From positions 71,251-135,250 of the forward strand of contig CAKTJC010000003.1 in assembly GCA_934567355.1 (NCBI GenBank): a stretch of 64,000 bases of DNA, in the 5' to 3' direction. Within the stretch, counting starts at the first letter, position 1. Every line of letters begins with the position of its first letter. The notes under the pieces are model-generated. The model did not search any database. It had not been told where the DNA came from and worked only from the letters and a program-made list of their open reading frames with translations. Positions 26,391 to 33,934 of the stretch are shown one piece after another. Source of the stretch: an uncultured Oscillospiraceae bacterium (GTDB taxonomy: Bacteria > Bacillota > Clostridia > Oscillospirales > Oscillospiraceae). Made by a program: the position numbers and the translations under genes.

Positions 26391-26430
26391 GAGAGCCAGC
26401 CCCCCCGGGGGAAGCCGAGGGGGCGCTCAG
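26391..26430. repeat. Partial copy of the GGCTCCCCC/GGGGGAGC palindromic repeat
   Basis: This G/C-rich segment (GCCAGCCCCCCCGGGGG... reading into GGGGGCGCTCAG) resembles, in reverse complement, the repeat at 52625-52680. It lies at the very end of the upstream ATPase gene and in the gap before the permease gene. Confidence 0.45.
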
Positions 26431-27308
26431 TCTTCCAACACCCAGTGCCCCGGGGCGGCTTCGTGCAGGGTGCCGGCGGTGGGGAAATCCAGGTCGTCAA
26501 AGCACAGCGCCGGGCGGGCGCGTTCGCGGCGGGGGTCGGGGGTGGGAATGGCGGACAGGAGCATTTTCGTGTAGGGGTGCAGGGGATCTTCCGCCAGCGC
26601 CGCGGCGGGAGCAAGCTCCACCAGGCGGCCGCGGTACATCACCCCGATGCGGTCGCACAGATATTCCACCATGGCCAGGTCATGGGCGATGAACAGAATG
26701 GAAAACCCATGCTCCTGCTGCAAGTGCCGGAATAAATTCACGATCTGCGCCTGAATGGACACATCCAGCGACGCGATGGGCTCGTCCGCCACCAGCAGCT
26801 CCGGCTCCATGGACAGCGCCCGGGCGATGGCGATGCGCTGCCGCTGCCCGCCGGAGAGCTGACCGGGGTACTGGTCGAGAATGTCCCCCCCCAGCCCCAC
26901 ATAGTGCAGCTGGAAGGCGGCCTCCTTCCGGTAGGTGCCCCGGGGGGGACGGATGCGGTGGATGCGCATGGGCTCCGCCACAATGTCCGCCGCCTTCATC
27001 CGGGGATTCAGGCTGGAGGCGGAGTCCTGAAAGATCAGCTGCCGCTTCTGCCGGAGCATTTTTTTGTTTGCCCGGAAGGCGGCATCGCAGGTGTTGATCC
27101 CGTTGAAAAAGATCTCCCCCGCGCTGGGGCGGTAGAGGTTCATCAGACACCGGGCGACGGTGGATTTGCCGCAGCCGGATTCGCCCACCAGCCCCAGGAT
27201 CTCTCCCCGGCGGATGGTGAAGGACACATCGTCCACGGCGGTGATGGTGTGCTTTTTGTCCGGATGGAACCGGTGGGTCAGGTGATTGACGGTGACGATC
27301 TCATCCAT
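26427..27308 (-). CDS. Oligopeptide ABC transporter ATP-binding protein (OppF/DppF type)
   Basis: The 293-aa ATPase has Walker [10 protein letters not shown], signature LSGGQRQR, Walker B LLVADEP and the OppF-type end [21 protein letters not shown] chose ATG 27308, eight bases after GGAGG; an ATG two codons upstream is too close to it. The start overlaps the stop of the partner ATPase gene. It energises peptide import together with that partner. Confidence 0.92.
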   Translation of the reverse strand: MDEIVTVNHLTHRFHPDKKHTITAVDDVSFTIRRGEILGLVGESGCGKSTVARCLMNLYRPSAGEIFFNGINTCDAAFRANKKMLRQKRQLIFQDSASSLNPRMKAADIVAEPMRIHRIRPPRGTYRKEAAFQLHYVGLGGDILDQYPGQLSGGQRQRIAIARALSMEPELLVADEPIASLDVSIQAQIVNLFRHLQQEHGFSILFIAHDLAMVEYLCDRIGVMYRGRLVELAPAAALAEDPLHPYTKMLLSAIPTPDPRRERARPALCFDDLDFPTAGTLHEAAPGHWVLED

Positions 27309-28311
27309 GGGCATTTCCTCCGATGGGCGGCGTCACCTTCGGCGCGCGGGGATCCAGCAGCCAGGTGGCGGCATAGTGGGTATCCGAAACGCGGAACATG
27401 GGGGGCGCCTGCTCATAGTCGATGGCAAGGGCGTATTCGTTCCGGCAGGCGAAGGCATCCCCCTTGGGCGGGTCGACCAGCGAGGGGGGCATGCCGGGGA
27501 TGGTATAGAGCTTCCCATCCCGCGCCAGCGCCGGCAGGGAGCGCATCAGCCCCCAGGTGTAGGGGTGGCGGGGATCATAGTAGATTTCCTCCGCCGTGCC
27601 GATCTCCACGATCCGTCCGGCGTACATGATGGCCACCCGGTCGGCTGCCCGCGCCACCACGCCCAGGTCGTGGGAGACGAGGATGGTGGCGGTGCGGAGC
27701 CTGCGCTGGATGTCCTTCAGCAGGTCGAGGATCTGCGCCTGGACGGTAACGTCCAGGGCGGTGGTCGGCTCATCCGCCAGCAGAACTTTTGGGTCCCCCG
27801 CCAGAGCGATCGCCATGACGACCCGCTGCCGCTGGCCGCCGGAAAAATGATAGGGGTACTGCCTGCCCCGCACCTCCGGCTCCGGGATGCCCACCAGGGT
27901 CATCAGCTCCATCACCCGCTCATGCAGCGCCTGCTTCGGCAGCCCCGGCGCGTGGACCCGCACCGCCTCGGCGATCTGGGCTTCCACGGTCTGGGTCATG
28001 TCCAGCGCGGTCATGGGATCCTGGAGCACCATGCCGAAGAACCGCCCCCGGAGCTTGTTCATATCCCGCTGGGAATAGTTTGTGATGTCCGTGCCGCCTG
28101 CCAGGATCTGCCCGCTTTCGATCACGGCGGATTTCGGCAGAAGCTTCATGATGCTGCGGCACAGCATGCTCTTGCCGCACCCGGATTCGCCCACAATGGC
28201 CAGCACCTCACCGGGATGCAGCTGCAGATCCACGCAGCGCACCGCCTCCACCTTCCCCCGGGGGGAGAAGATGGAGACGGTGAGATTTTTCAGCTCCAGT
28301 ATATTTTCCAT
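27301..28311 (-). CDS. Oligopeptide ABC transporter ATP-binding protein (OppD/DppD type)
   Basis: The 336-aa ATPase has Walker A GESGCGKS, signature FSGGQRQR, Walker B VLLADEPTTALD and the long C-terminal extension of the OppD branch, with HPYTWGLMRSLP and a Cys-containing CRNEYAL segment. A single Cys stands where many DppD/OppD proteins carry a four-Cys iron-sulfur motif, so that cluster is probably absent. ATG 28311 follows AGGTG. Confidence 0.92.
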   Translation of the reverse strand: MENILELKNLTVSIFSPRGKVEAVRCVDLQLHPGEVLAIVGESGCGKSMLCRSIMKLLPKSAVIESGQILAGGTDITNYSQRDMNKLRGRFFGMVLQDPMTALDMTQTVEAQIAEAVRVHAPGLPKQALHERVMELMTLVGIPEPEVRGRQYPYHFSGGQRQRVVMAIALAGDPKVLLADEPTTALDVTVQAQILDLLKDIQRRLRTATILVSHDLGVVARAADRVAIMYAGRIVEIGTAEEIYYDPRHPYTWGLMRSLPALARDGKLYTIPGMPPSLVDPPKGDAFACRNEYALAIDYEQAPPMFRVSDTHYAATWLLDPRAPKVTPPIGGNAHG

Positions 28312-28342
28312 GGTTCACCTCGAATATGACAGAACCGATCGG

Positions 28343-28559
28343 ATGAATGGAATGCAGTCCGTTCCCCTTGTAGGGGCCGATGCCCACATCGGCCCGCGCA
28401 GGGGTGGGTTATTTCCACGGGTTGGTTGAATGGAGAAACGTTACGTTTTCATCCCATTCCCCTGTTCCATTCAACGTACCAGTTGGTTCCGTAAGGTGGC
28501 GGGCCGATGTGGGCATCGGCCCCTACATTCCCGTCGGGGTGCGTTCCGTTCAACGTACC
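28343..28559. repeat. 217-bp composite palindromic repeat, copy 1
   Basis: Between the peptide-binding-protein gene and the ATPase gene lie two inverted copies of GTAGGGGCCGATG...CATCGGCCC (28370-28398 and 28499-28526). They flank a core with GTTACGTTTTC and TCAACGTACC. The whole segment matches, in reverse complement and nearly end to end, 52711-52927. It contains no plausible gene. Confidence 0.8.
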
Positions 28560-28565
28560 TTTTAT

Positions 28566-30104
28566 TTAAGATTCCATCGTCCACTCGCAGACGTTCCAGA
28601 AGATGCCGACGCCGTGGTGGCCGAGGGTGGTGTCGGTGGAGATTCCCCTGATATTGCTGTCCGCCACGTAGATGGCGTCGATGTAGCAGAAGAAGGTGTA
28701 GGCGGGGGACTGCGCCAGGGCGTGCTGGAATTCGGAGTAGGCCTCCCGGCGCGCCTGGGGGTCGCTTACCTGGCGCGCCTGCGTCAGCGCTTTATCCACC
28801 AGAGCATTGGAATAGCCGGAGTAGTTCGCGCCCTTGTCGGTGCCGAAGACCTTGTAGGTGTGGTCGTCGGCGTCAAAGGGGGAGCCCCAGCCGATGATGC
28901 AGCACTGCTGTGTGCCCCAGTCGATGCCCCCGGCGGGAACATTGGCGGTGACCTCCAGCCCGCCGGCGCGCAGCTGCTGGGCGGCGATCTGCGCCATGTC
29001 GATGCGCACCTGGTCGCCGGGGGTGGCGTTGAGCACGAAGCCGATCCGTGCGCCGCCCCGGCACCAGTAGCCCTCGGCGTCCTTTTCGCATCCGGCAGCC
29101 TCAAAGAGCTGCGCGGCGCGGTCGGGGTCATAGTCGTAGTGCTCCACACTGGGGTCATTGTAAATGTTGCGCTGGAGGGGGCTGTAGGCGACCTCGCCCT
29201 TGCCCAGCAGCACCGCGTCCACGATCTGCTGCCGGTCGATCAGGCAGGAGATGGCGGGGATCAGGTCGGCGTTTTCCTGCCAGTATTCGTTCCAGAAATT
29301 GTAAAGGATGCCCCGGTAGTCGGAGGTGGTCTCGTCGTAGACCGTGTGTACCCCGTCGTTTTCAAACAGGGCGGCGTCCTTGGGAGTCACCTGGGAGAGA
29401 TTCAGCTCCCCGGAGCGCAGCTGCAGCGCCTTCACGTTGTCGTCGGTGACGATCTTGAAAATGATGCGGCCGATCTTGGCTGCCCCGGCGAAATAATCCT
29501 CGTTTTTATCCAGAATGATGGCCTGCCCCGCGTCCCACTCGGTGAGCTTGTAGGGGCCGGTGCCCACGGGGGCGCGGAAGAAATCGGACTGCTGCATGTC
29601 CTCGCCCTCCAGCAGATGCTTGGGCAGGATGGCCATGGTCATGTATTCCAGGAAGGCATAGTTGGGTGCGGACAGGCGGAAGACCACGGTGTAGGGATCG
29701 GGAACGGTGATCTCCTCCACATCCTCGTAGTTCGGCGCGTTCTCGGAGCCGTTGTCCGGATTCATGATCGCCTCGATGGTGAATTTCACATCCTCGGCGG
29801 TGAATTCCGCGCCGTCGTGCCACTTGACCCCCTGCTCCAGGTGGAAGGTGTAGGTCATGGCCTCTTCGTCATATTCCCAGGATCTTGCCAGCCGGGGGAT
29901 GATGTTGTTCTCCCCGTCGTGGTCGGTCAGACCGTCGAAGAGCAGCACGTTGATCTCGCAGTGCTCGTCCATGGCGGGATTGATGCGGGTGTAGTCGCCG
30001 GAGCCGTATACCAGCGTTCCCCCGTCCTGCGCCCCGGCGGCGGGCAGCAGGCTCACGCATAGCGCAAGGGCGAGCAGGAGGGAAAGCACACGAATTTTCT
30101 TCAT
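28566..30104 (-). CDS. Oligopeptide-binding protein of peptide ABC transporter (SBP_bac_5)
   Basis: The 512-aa protein has a signal peptide (KKIRVLSLLLALALCVSLLPAAGAQ) and the family-5 binding fold. Its markers are LVYGSGDYTRINPAMDEH, the 'GVKWHDGAEFTAEDVKFT' region and PVGTGPYKLTEW. No lipobox Cys follows the signal cleavage region. I chose ATG 30104, preceded by AAAGGAA; a large antisense-type open frame upstream in the same frame is chance extension across the divergent peptidase gene. It supplies peptides or a related ligand to the OppBCDF-like transporter. Confidence 0.9.
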   Translation of the reverse strand: MKKIRVLSLLLALALCVSLLPAAGAQDGGTLVYGSGDYTRINPAMDEHCEINVLLFDGLTDHDGENNIIPRLARSWEYDEEAMTYTFHLEQGVKWHDGAEFTAEDVKFTIEAIMNPDNGSENAPNYEDVEEITVPDPYTVVFRLSAPNYAFLEYMTMAILPKHLLEGEDMQQSDFFRAPVGTGPYKLTEWDAGQAIILDKNEDYFAGAAKIGRIIFKIVTDDNVKALQLRSGELNLSQVTPKDAALFENDGVHTVYDETTSDYRGILYNFWNEYWQENADLIPAISCLIDRQQIVDAVLLGKGEVAYSPLQRNIYNDPSVEHYDYDPDRAAQLFEAAGCEKDAEGYWCRGGARIGFVLNATPGDQVRIDMAQIAAQQLRAGGLEVTANVPAGGIDWGTQQCCIIGWGSPFDADDHTYKVFGTDKGANYSGYSNALVDKALTQARQVSDPQARREAYSEFQHALAQSPAYTFFCYIDAIYVADSNIRGISTDTTLGHHGVGIFWNVCEWTMES

Positions 30105-30214
30105 AGCGGATATTCCTTTCTGTTTTTCTTTTCTGCGCCCCATCCTACCAGATGCGCCCGCCCCGCGCAAGCCCCCAGGGGGGTTATTTATTTTTCTCCG
30201 TGCAGGAATTTTTC

Positions 30215-30243
30215 TTGAGCGGAAATGGAAAATATGGTATAAT
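30215..30243 (+). promoter_or_regulatory. Promoter of the M24 peptidase gene
   Basis: TTGAGC (30215-30220) and a perfect TATAAT (30238-30243) are 17 bases apart. The gene starts 54 bases downstream of the -10. Confidence 0.75.
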
Positions 30244-30296
30244 AAGGCAGCCACCCGGGAAAACGCGGCGCGGCAATGTCCAAAGGAGTGATTCAA

Positions 30297-31340
30297 ATGG
30301 ATTCCATCCAAAAACTGACCGAACGGCTCTGTGCGAAGCATTTTGACGCGGCGCTCATCAGCGACCCCAATGCCATCCGCTACTTTTCCGGCGTGAAATT
30401 CGCCCCCGGCGAGCGCCTGGTGGCGCTGGTGGTGAACCGGCGCGGCGAAGCGACGATGCTGATCAACAAGCTGTTTTTGTACGACGGCGGCATCCCCGCC
30501 CTGTGGTATTCCGACGCCCAGGACGGCATCGCCCTGCTGGCGCAGCTGCTGGAGGGGAATGTTGCCGTGGATAAGAGCTTCCCCGCCCGCTTCCTGCTGC
30601 GCCTGCAGGAGCTGAAGCCGGAGCTGCATCTGGCGGTGGGCACGGTGATCGACGAGGTGAAGGCGGTCAAAACGCCCCAGGAGCAGCAGAAGATGATCCG
30701 CGCCTCCCTGGTCAACGATTCCGTCATGGCGGAGGTCGCCCGGATGATCGCCGTGGGCAAGAGCGAAAAGCAGCTGCAAGGCGAGATCGACGCCCTGTTC
30801 GCCCAGGTGTCCCAGGGCAATTCCTTTGATACCATCGTGGCCTACGGCGACCACGCCGCCGACCCCCACGGCGTTCCCGGCGACCGGGTGCTGCGGGCGG
30901 GAGAAAACGTGGTGGTGGACATGGGCTGCATCGTGGACGGTTACTGCAGCGACATGACCCGCACCTTCTTCGTCGGCGAGAACACCGAGAAGGAGATCTA
31001 CGATACGGTGCTCAGGGCAAATCTGGCGGGCATCGCCGCCGTGAAGCCGGGCATCCCCTTCAGCCAGATCGACCGCGCCGCCCGGAAGGTCATCGAGGAC
31101 GCGGGCTACGGCGAATATTTCATCCACCGCCTGGGCCACGGCATCGGCATGGAGGTGCACGAGCCCTTCGACGTCTCCGCCACCGATGAGGTCATCATGG
31201 AGGAGGGCATGTGCTTCTCCATCGAGCCCGGCATCTATATCCCCGGCCGGGTGGGCATCCGCATCGAAGACCTGGTGTGCGTCACCGCCGACGGCTGCCG
31301 GGTGCTCAATGCCTACCCGAAGGACAAAGAGGTACTTTAA
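30297..31340 (+). CDS. M24-family Xaa-Pro dipeptidase/aminopeptidase
   Basis: The 347-aa protein has the N-terminal creatinase-like domain and the C-terminal pita-bread metallopeptidase domain. The metal ligands are visible: Asp in VVDMGC, Asp in CSDMTRTF, His in HRLGHGIGMEVHE, and two Glu in FSIEPGIY and RIED. ATG 30297 follows AAAGGAG. It is divergent from a peptide importer, so it probably trims proline-containing peptides after uptake in the cytoplasm. Confidence 0.93.
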   Translation: MDSIQKLTERLCAKHFDAALISDPNAIRYFSGVKFAPGERLVALVVNRRGEATMLINKLFLYDGGIPALWYSDAQDGIALLAQLLEGNVAVDKSFPARFLLRLQELKPELHLAVGTVIDEVKAVKTPQEQQKMIRASLVNDSVMAEVARMIAVGKSEKQLQGEIDALFAQVSQGNSFDTIVAYGDHAADPHGVPGDRVLRAGENVVVDMGCIVDGYCSDMTRTFFVGENTEKEIYDTVLRANLAGIAAVKPGIPFSQIDRAARKVIEDAGYGEYFIHRLGHGIGMEVHEPFDVSATDEVIMEEGMCFSIEPGIYIPGRVGIRIEDLVCVTADGCRVLNAYPKDKEVL

Positions 31341-31348
31341 GAGGTATA

Positions 31349-31530
31349 CCCCCCGCAAGGCGGGGGGCAAGAGACTTGGCTCCCCCTCTGGGGGAGCTGG
31401 CAGCCCGAAGTGAAGGGGTGCCGTTTGTTCAAGGGAGCGTGGTGCAAACTTCAACCAAGCAGCAACCATCCCGCGGCACACCCCCTGACCTCGCTCCGCT
31501 CGGCCACCCCCGCAAGGTGGGGGGCAAGCT
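31349..31530. repeat. GC-rich palindromic repeats downstream of the peptidase gene
   Basis: A hairpin CCCCCCGC-AA-GGCGGGGGG (about 31349-31367) is followed by a copy of the TTGGCTCCCCC/GGGGGAGCTGGCAGCCC repeat (31376-31412). A third CACCCCCGCAAGGTGGGGG unit (about 31502-31521) with a U-run marks the end. The first or last hairpin can serve as terminator. No gene is seen in the 525-base gap except the riboswitch described separately. Confidence 0.6.
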
Positions 31531-31634
31531 TTTTTTCGCTTTGACAGACGGGAGAAGATTTGACGGAAAATGAACAAACCGGACAATCTTCTTTGTGCAT
31601 TTCAGAGGAAAAGCAGGAATTTGCGCAGATCGGG

Positions 31635-31663
31635 TTGACATTCGGGGTATTTTGAATTACGAT
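31635..31663 (+). promoter_or_regulatory. Promoter of the xpt / nucleoside uptake operon
   Basis: TTGACA (31635-31640) and TACGAT (31658-31663) are 17 bases apart. The expected start near 31670 places the riboswitch aptamer right at the 5' end of the transcript. Confidence 0.7.
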
Positions 31664-31680
31664 AAAACCAAACTTCAAGT

Positions 31681-31778
31681 GTACCGATATAGTTTCGGAT
31701 AATGGCCCGAATGTTTCTACCGTGACGCCTGCCCAAGTCACGACTATTGGTAGCGATGGGGGTAGTGTCCCCTTTTTT
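31681..31778 (+). promoter_or_regulatory. Guanine-class purine riboswitch with intrinsic terminator
   Basis: P1 is an 8-bp helix (31682-31689 with 31745-31752), P2 is TTCGG/CCGAA (31694-31698 with 31707-31711) and P3 is CGTGAC/GTCACG (31721-31726 with 31737-31742). The junction carries the conserved GTTTCTACC strand, and the specificity base is C (GACTAT), the guanine/hypoxanthine class. A short GGGG/CCCC stem followed by six U (to 31778) acts as terminator. L3 reads GCCTGCCCAA rather than the usual CCGTAAA-like loop. The xpt gene directly downstream fits the classic target. Confidence 0.88.
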
Positions 31779-31865
31779 ACCCGTAGTTTTTTGGCGAATC
31801 GAAGCAGGCCGGCATAGGGCGCCCTGCAGCGGTTCGTCCTTTTATTTTCAAAGGAGGGTTCCCCA

Positions 31866-32438
31866 ATGGAACGGATGGAGCAGAAGATTCTCAGCGAGGG
31901 CAAGGTGCTGCCCGGCGGTATTCTCAAGGTCGGCAGCTTCCTGAACCAGCAGATCGATACGGCCTTTCTCGGGCAGATCGGCGCGGAGATCGCCCGGCTC
32001 TTCGGCGGCTGCGGCGTGACCAAGGTGCTCACCATCGAGTCCTCCGGCATTGCCATTGCGGCGGCCGCGGGCATGGCAATGGGCGTGCCCATGGTGTTTG
32101 CCAAGAAGCACCGCTCCAGCAATGTGGACGGCAGCGTCTATTCCGCCGTGGTGCATTCCTTTACCCACGGCACCGACTATACCGTGGTGGTCAGCACCGA
32201 CTATCTGCTGCCCGGCGACAAGGTGCTGCTGGTGGATGATTTCCTGGCCAACGGCAAGGCGCTGCAGGGTCTGCAGGAGCTGGCGCGTCAGGCGGGCGCC
32301 GAGGTCGCAGGCGCGGCCTGCGCCATCGAAAAGGGCTTCCAGGGCGGCGGCGATGCGCTGCGTGCCCAGGGAGTGAGAGTGGAATCCCTGGCCATCATCG
32401 ACGAAATGAGCGATGACGGCATCCGGTTCCGCCGCTGA
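31866..32438 (+). CDS. xpt: Xanthine phosphoribosyltransferase
   Basis: The 190-aa protein has the Xpt pattern (LPGGILKVGSFLNQQID, VLTIESSGIAIA, FAKKHRSSN) and the PRPP-binding loop VLLVDDFLANGKAL. It converts xanthine plus PRPP to XMP in purine salvage. ATG 31866 follows AAAGGAGG. It is the first gene of the riboswitch-controlled transcript and is followed by a nucleoside-type importer, so uptake and salvage share guanine control. Confidence 0.95.
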   Translation: MERMEQKILSEGKVLPGGILKVGSFLNQQIDTAFLGQIGAEIARLFGGCGVTKVLTIESSGIAIAAAAGMAMGVPMVFAKKHRSSNVDGSVYSAVVHSFTHGTDYTVVVSTDYLLPGDKVLLVDDFLANGKALQGLQELARQAGAEVAGAACAIEKGFQGGGDALRAQGVRVESLAIIDEMSDDGIRFRR

Positions 32439-32497
32439 GTATGTCGCAAAACCCCTTCACATAAACCAACAACAACGCGAAAAGGAGACAAACAAAT

Positions 32498-33688
32498 ATG
32501 AAAAAGGTTCTTTCTCTGGTTCTGGCTGTGGTAATGATGATGAGCCTGCTGGCCGTCACCGCCTCCGCCGAGGCCGACACCTCCAAGGTGAAGGTTGGCT
32601 TCATTTTCCTGCACGATGAAAACTCCACCTATGACCTGAACTTCCTGAACGCCGCCAAGGAAGCCTGCGAGAAGCTGGGCGTCGAATACCTGATGAAGAC
32701 CATGATCCCCGAGGACAGCAGCGCCTACGAGGCTGCTGCCGACCTGGCCGATGCCGGCTGCAACATCGTGTTTGCCGACTCCTTCGGTCACGAGGACTAT
32801 ATGATCGAAGCTGCCAAGGAATTCCCTGACGTGCAGTTCTGCCACGCCACCGGCACCAAGGCCCACACCGAGGGCCTGGATAACTTCCACAATGCCTTCG
32901 CCTCCATCTATGAGGGCCGCTACCTGGCTGGCGTTGCCGCCGGTCTGAAGCTCAACGAGATGATTGAGAACGGCGAGTTCACCGCCGAGGAAGCCAAGCT
33001 GGGCTACGTGGGCGCTTTCACCTACGCCGAGGTCGTCTCCGGCTACACCTCCTTCTTCCTGGGCGCTCGCAGCGTCTGCCCCACCGTCACCATGGACGTG
33101 ACCTTCACCGGCTCCTGGTACGATGAGACCGCCGAGAAGGAAGCTGCCGGTAAGCTGATTGACGGTGGCTGCAAGCTGATTTCCCAGCACGCCGACTCCA
33201 TGGGCGCTCCCACCGCTTGCGAGAACGCCGGTGTTCCCAACGTCTCCTACAACGGCTCCACCGTGGATGCCTGCCCCAACACCTTCATCGTGTCCTCCCG
33301 GATTAACTGGGCTCCCTACTTCGAGTACATGATTACCTGCGTTGCCAACGGCGAGAAAATCGCTGCCGACTGGACTGGCACCATCGCTACCGGCTCCGTT
33401 GTCCTGTCCGATGTGAACGAGAAGGCTGCCGCTGCGGGCACCGTCGAGAAGATTGCCGAAGTGCAGAAGGCTCTGGAAGACGGCTCCGTGAAGGTCTTCG
33501 ACGTGACCACCTTCACCGTGAACGGCGAGGCCCTGAACAGCTACATGGCTGACGTGGACACCGATCCCGCCTTCGAGGCCGACACCGAGGTGGTTGTGGA
33601 TGGCGCTTTCAGCGAGTCCACCTTCCGTTCCGCTCCCTACTTCGATGTGAAGATTGACGGCATCAACCTGCTGAATACCGCTTTCTAA
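32498..33688 (+). CDS. BMP-family (PnrA-like) nucleoside-binding protein
   Basis: The 396-aa protein has a signal peptide ending ASA-E and a BMP/PnrA fold: VKVGFIFLHDENSTYDLNF, GCNIVFADSFGHEDYM, KLGYVGAFTYAEVVSGYTSFFLGA. No lipobox Cys is present, unlike most BMP lipoproteins. Codon use is more biased (AAG, AAC, GGC) than in its neighbours, as expected for an abundant binding protein. It precedes a YufO/P/Q-like ATPase and two permeases and should deliver purine nucleosides. Confidence 0.9.
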   Translation: MKKVLSLVLAVVMMMSLLAVTASAEADTSKVKVGFIFLHDENSTYDLNFLNAAKEACEKLGVEYLMKTMIPEDSSAYEAAADLADAGCNIVFADSFGHEDYMIEAAKEFPDVQFCHATGTKAHTEGLDNFHNAFASIYEGRYLAGVAAGLKLNEMIENGEFTAEEAKLGYVGAFTYAEVVSGYTSFFLGARSVCPTVTMDVTFTGSWYDETAEKEAAGKLIDGGCKLISQHADSMGAPTACENAGVPNVSYNGSTVDACPNTFIVSSRINWAPYFEYMITCVANGEKIAADWTGTIATGSVVLSDVNEKAAAAGTVEKIAEVQKALEDGSVKVFDVTTFTVNGEALNSYMADVDTDPAFEADTEVVVDGAFSESTFRSAPYFDVKIDGINLLNTAF

Positions 33689-33711
33689 TCACCCGATTTC
33701 ATGACTGCCGA

Positions 33712-33742
33712 GGGCAGCGCAGTGATCTCCCCTGCGCTGCCC
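33712..33742 (+). terminator. Intercistronic hairpin after the binding-protein gene
   Basis: A 10-bp stem GGGCAGCGCA/TGCGCTGCCC (33712-33721 with 33733-33742) follows the binding-protein stop but has only CCTTTCC after it. It probably attenuates or protects the mRNA so that binding protein exceeds transporter. Another inverted repeat, TGAAAATTG-x-CCGC (33778-33791 with 33804-33817), follows. Confidence 0.5.
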
Positions 33743-33934
33743 CCTTTCCGTTGAAAACGCCCCCTGTGCGGGGGTAGTGAAAATTGCCCGCCCCGGCCAC
33801 GCTGCGGACAATTTTCATTGCCTCTGCCGTGCCTCGTCATTTGCCGCCCAGGCGGCGGGAAGCCCTGCAATGCAAGAGCGTACTTTGCGTCCCATTGGGA
33901 CAGATTACAATACTGGAGCGTGAAGCCCTTGGAA

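Noticed and set aside
30105-31586. N-terminal extension of the peptide-binding protein to 1006 residues
   Set aside because: The extra part is antisense to the M24 peptidase; the signal peptide at 30104 defines the real start.
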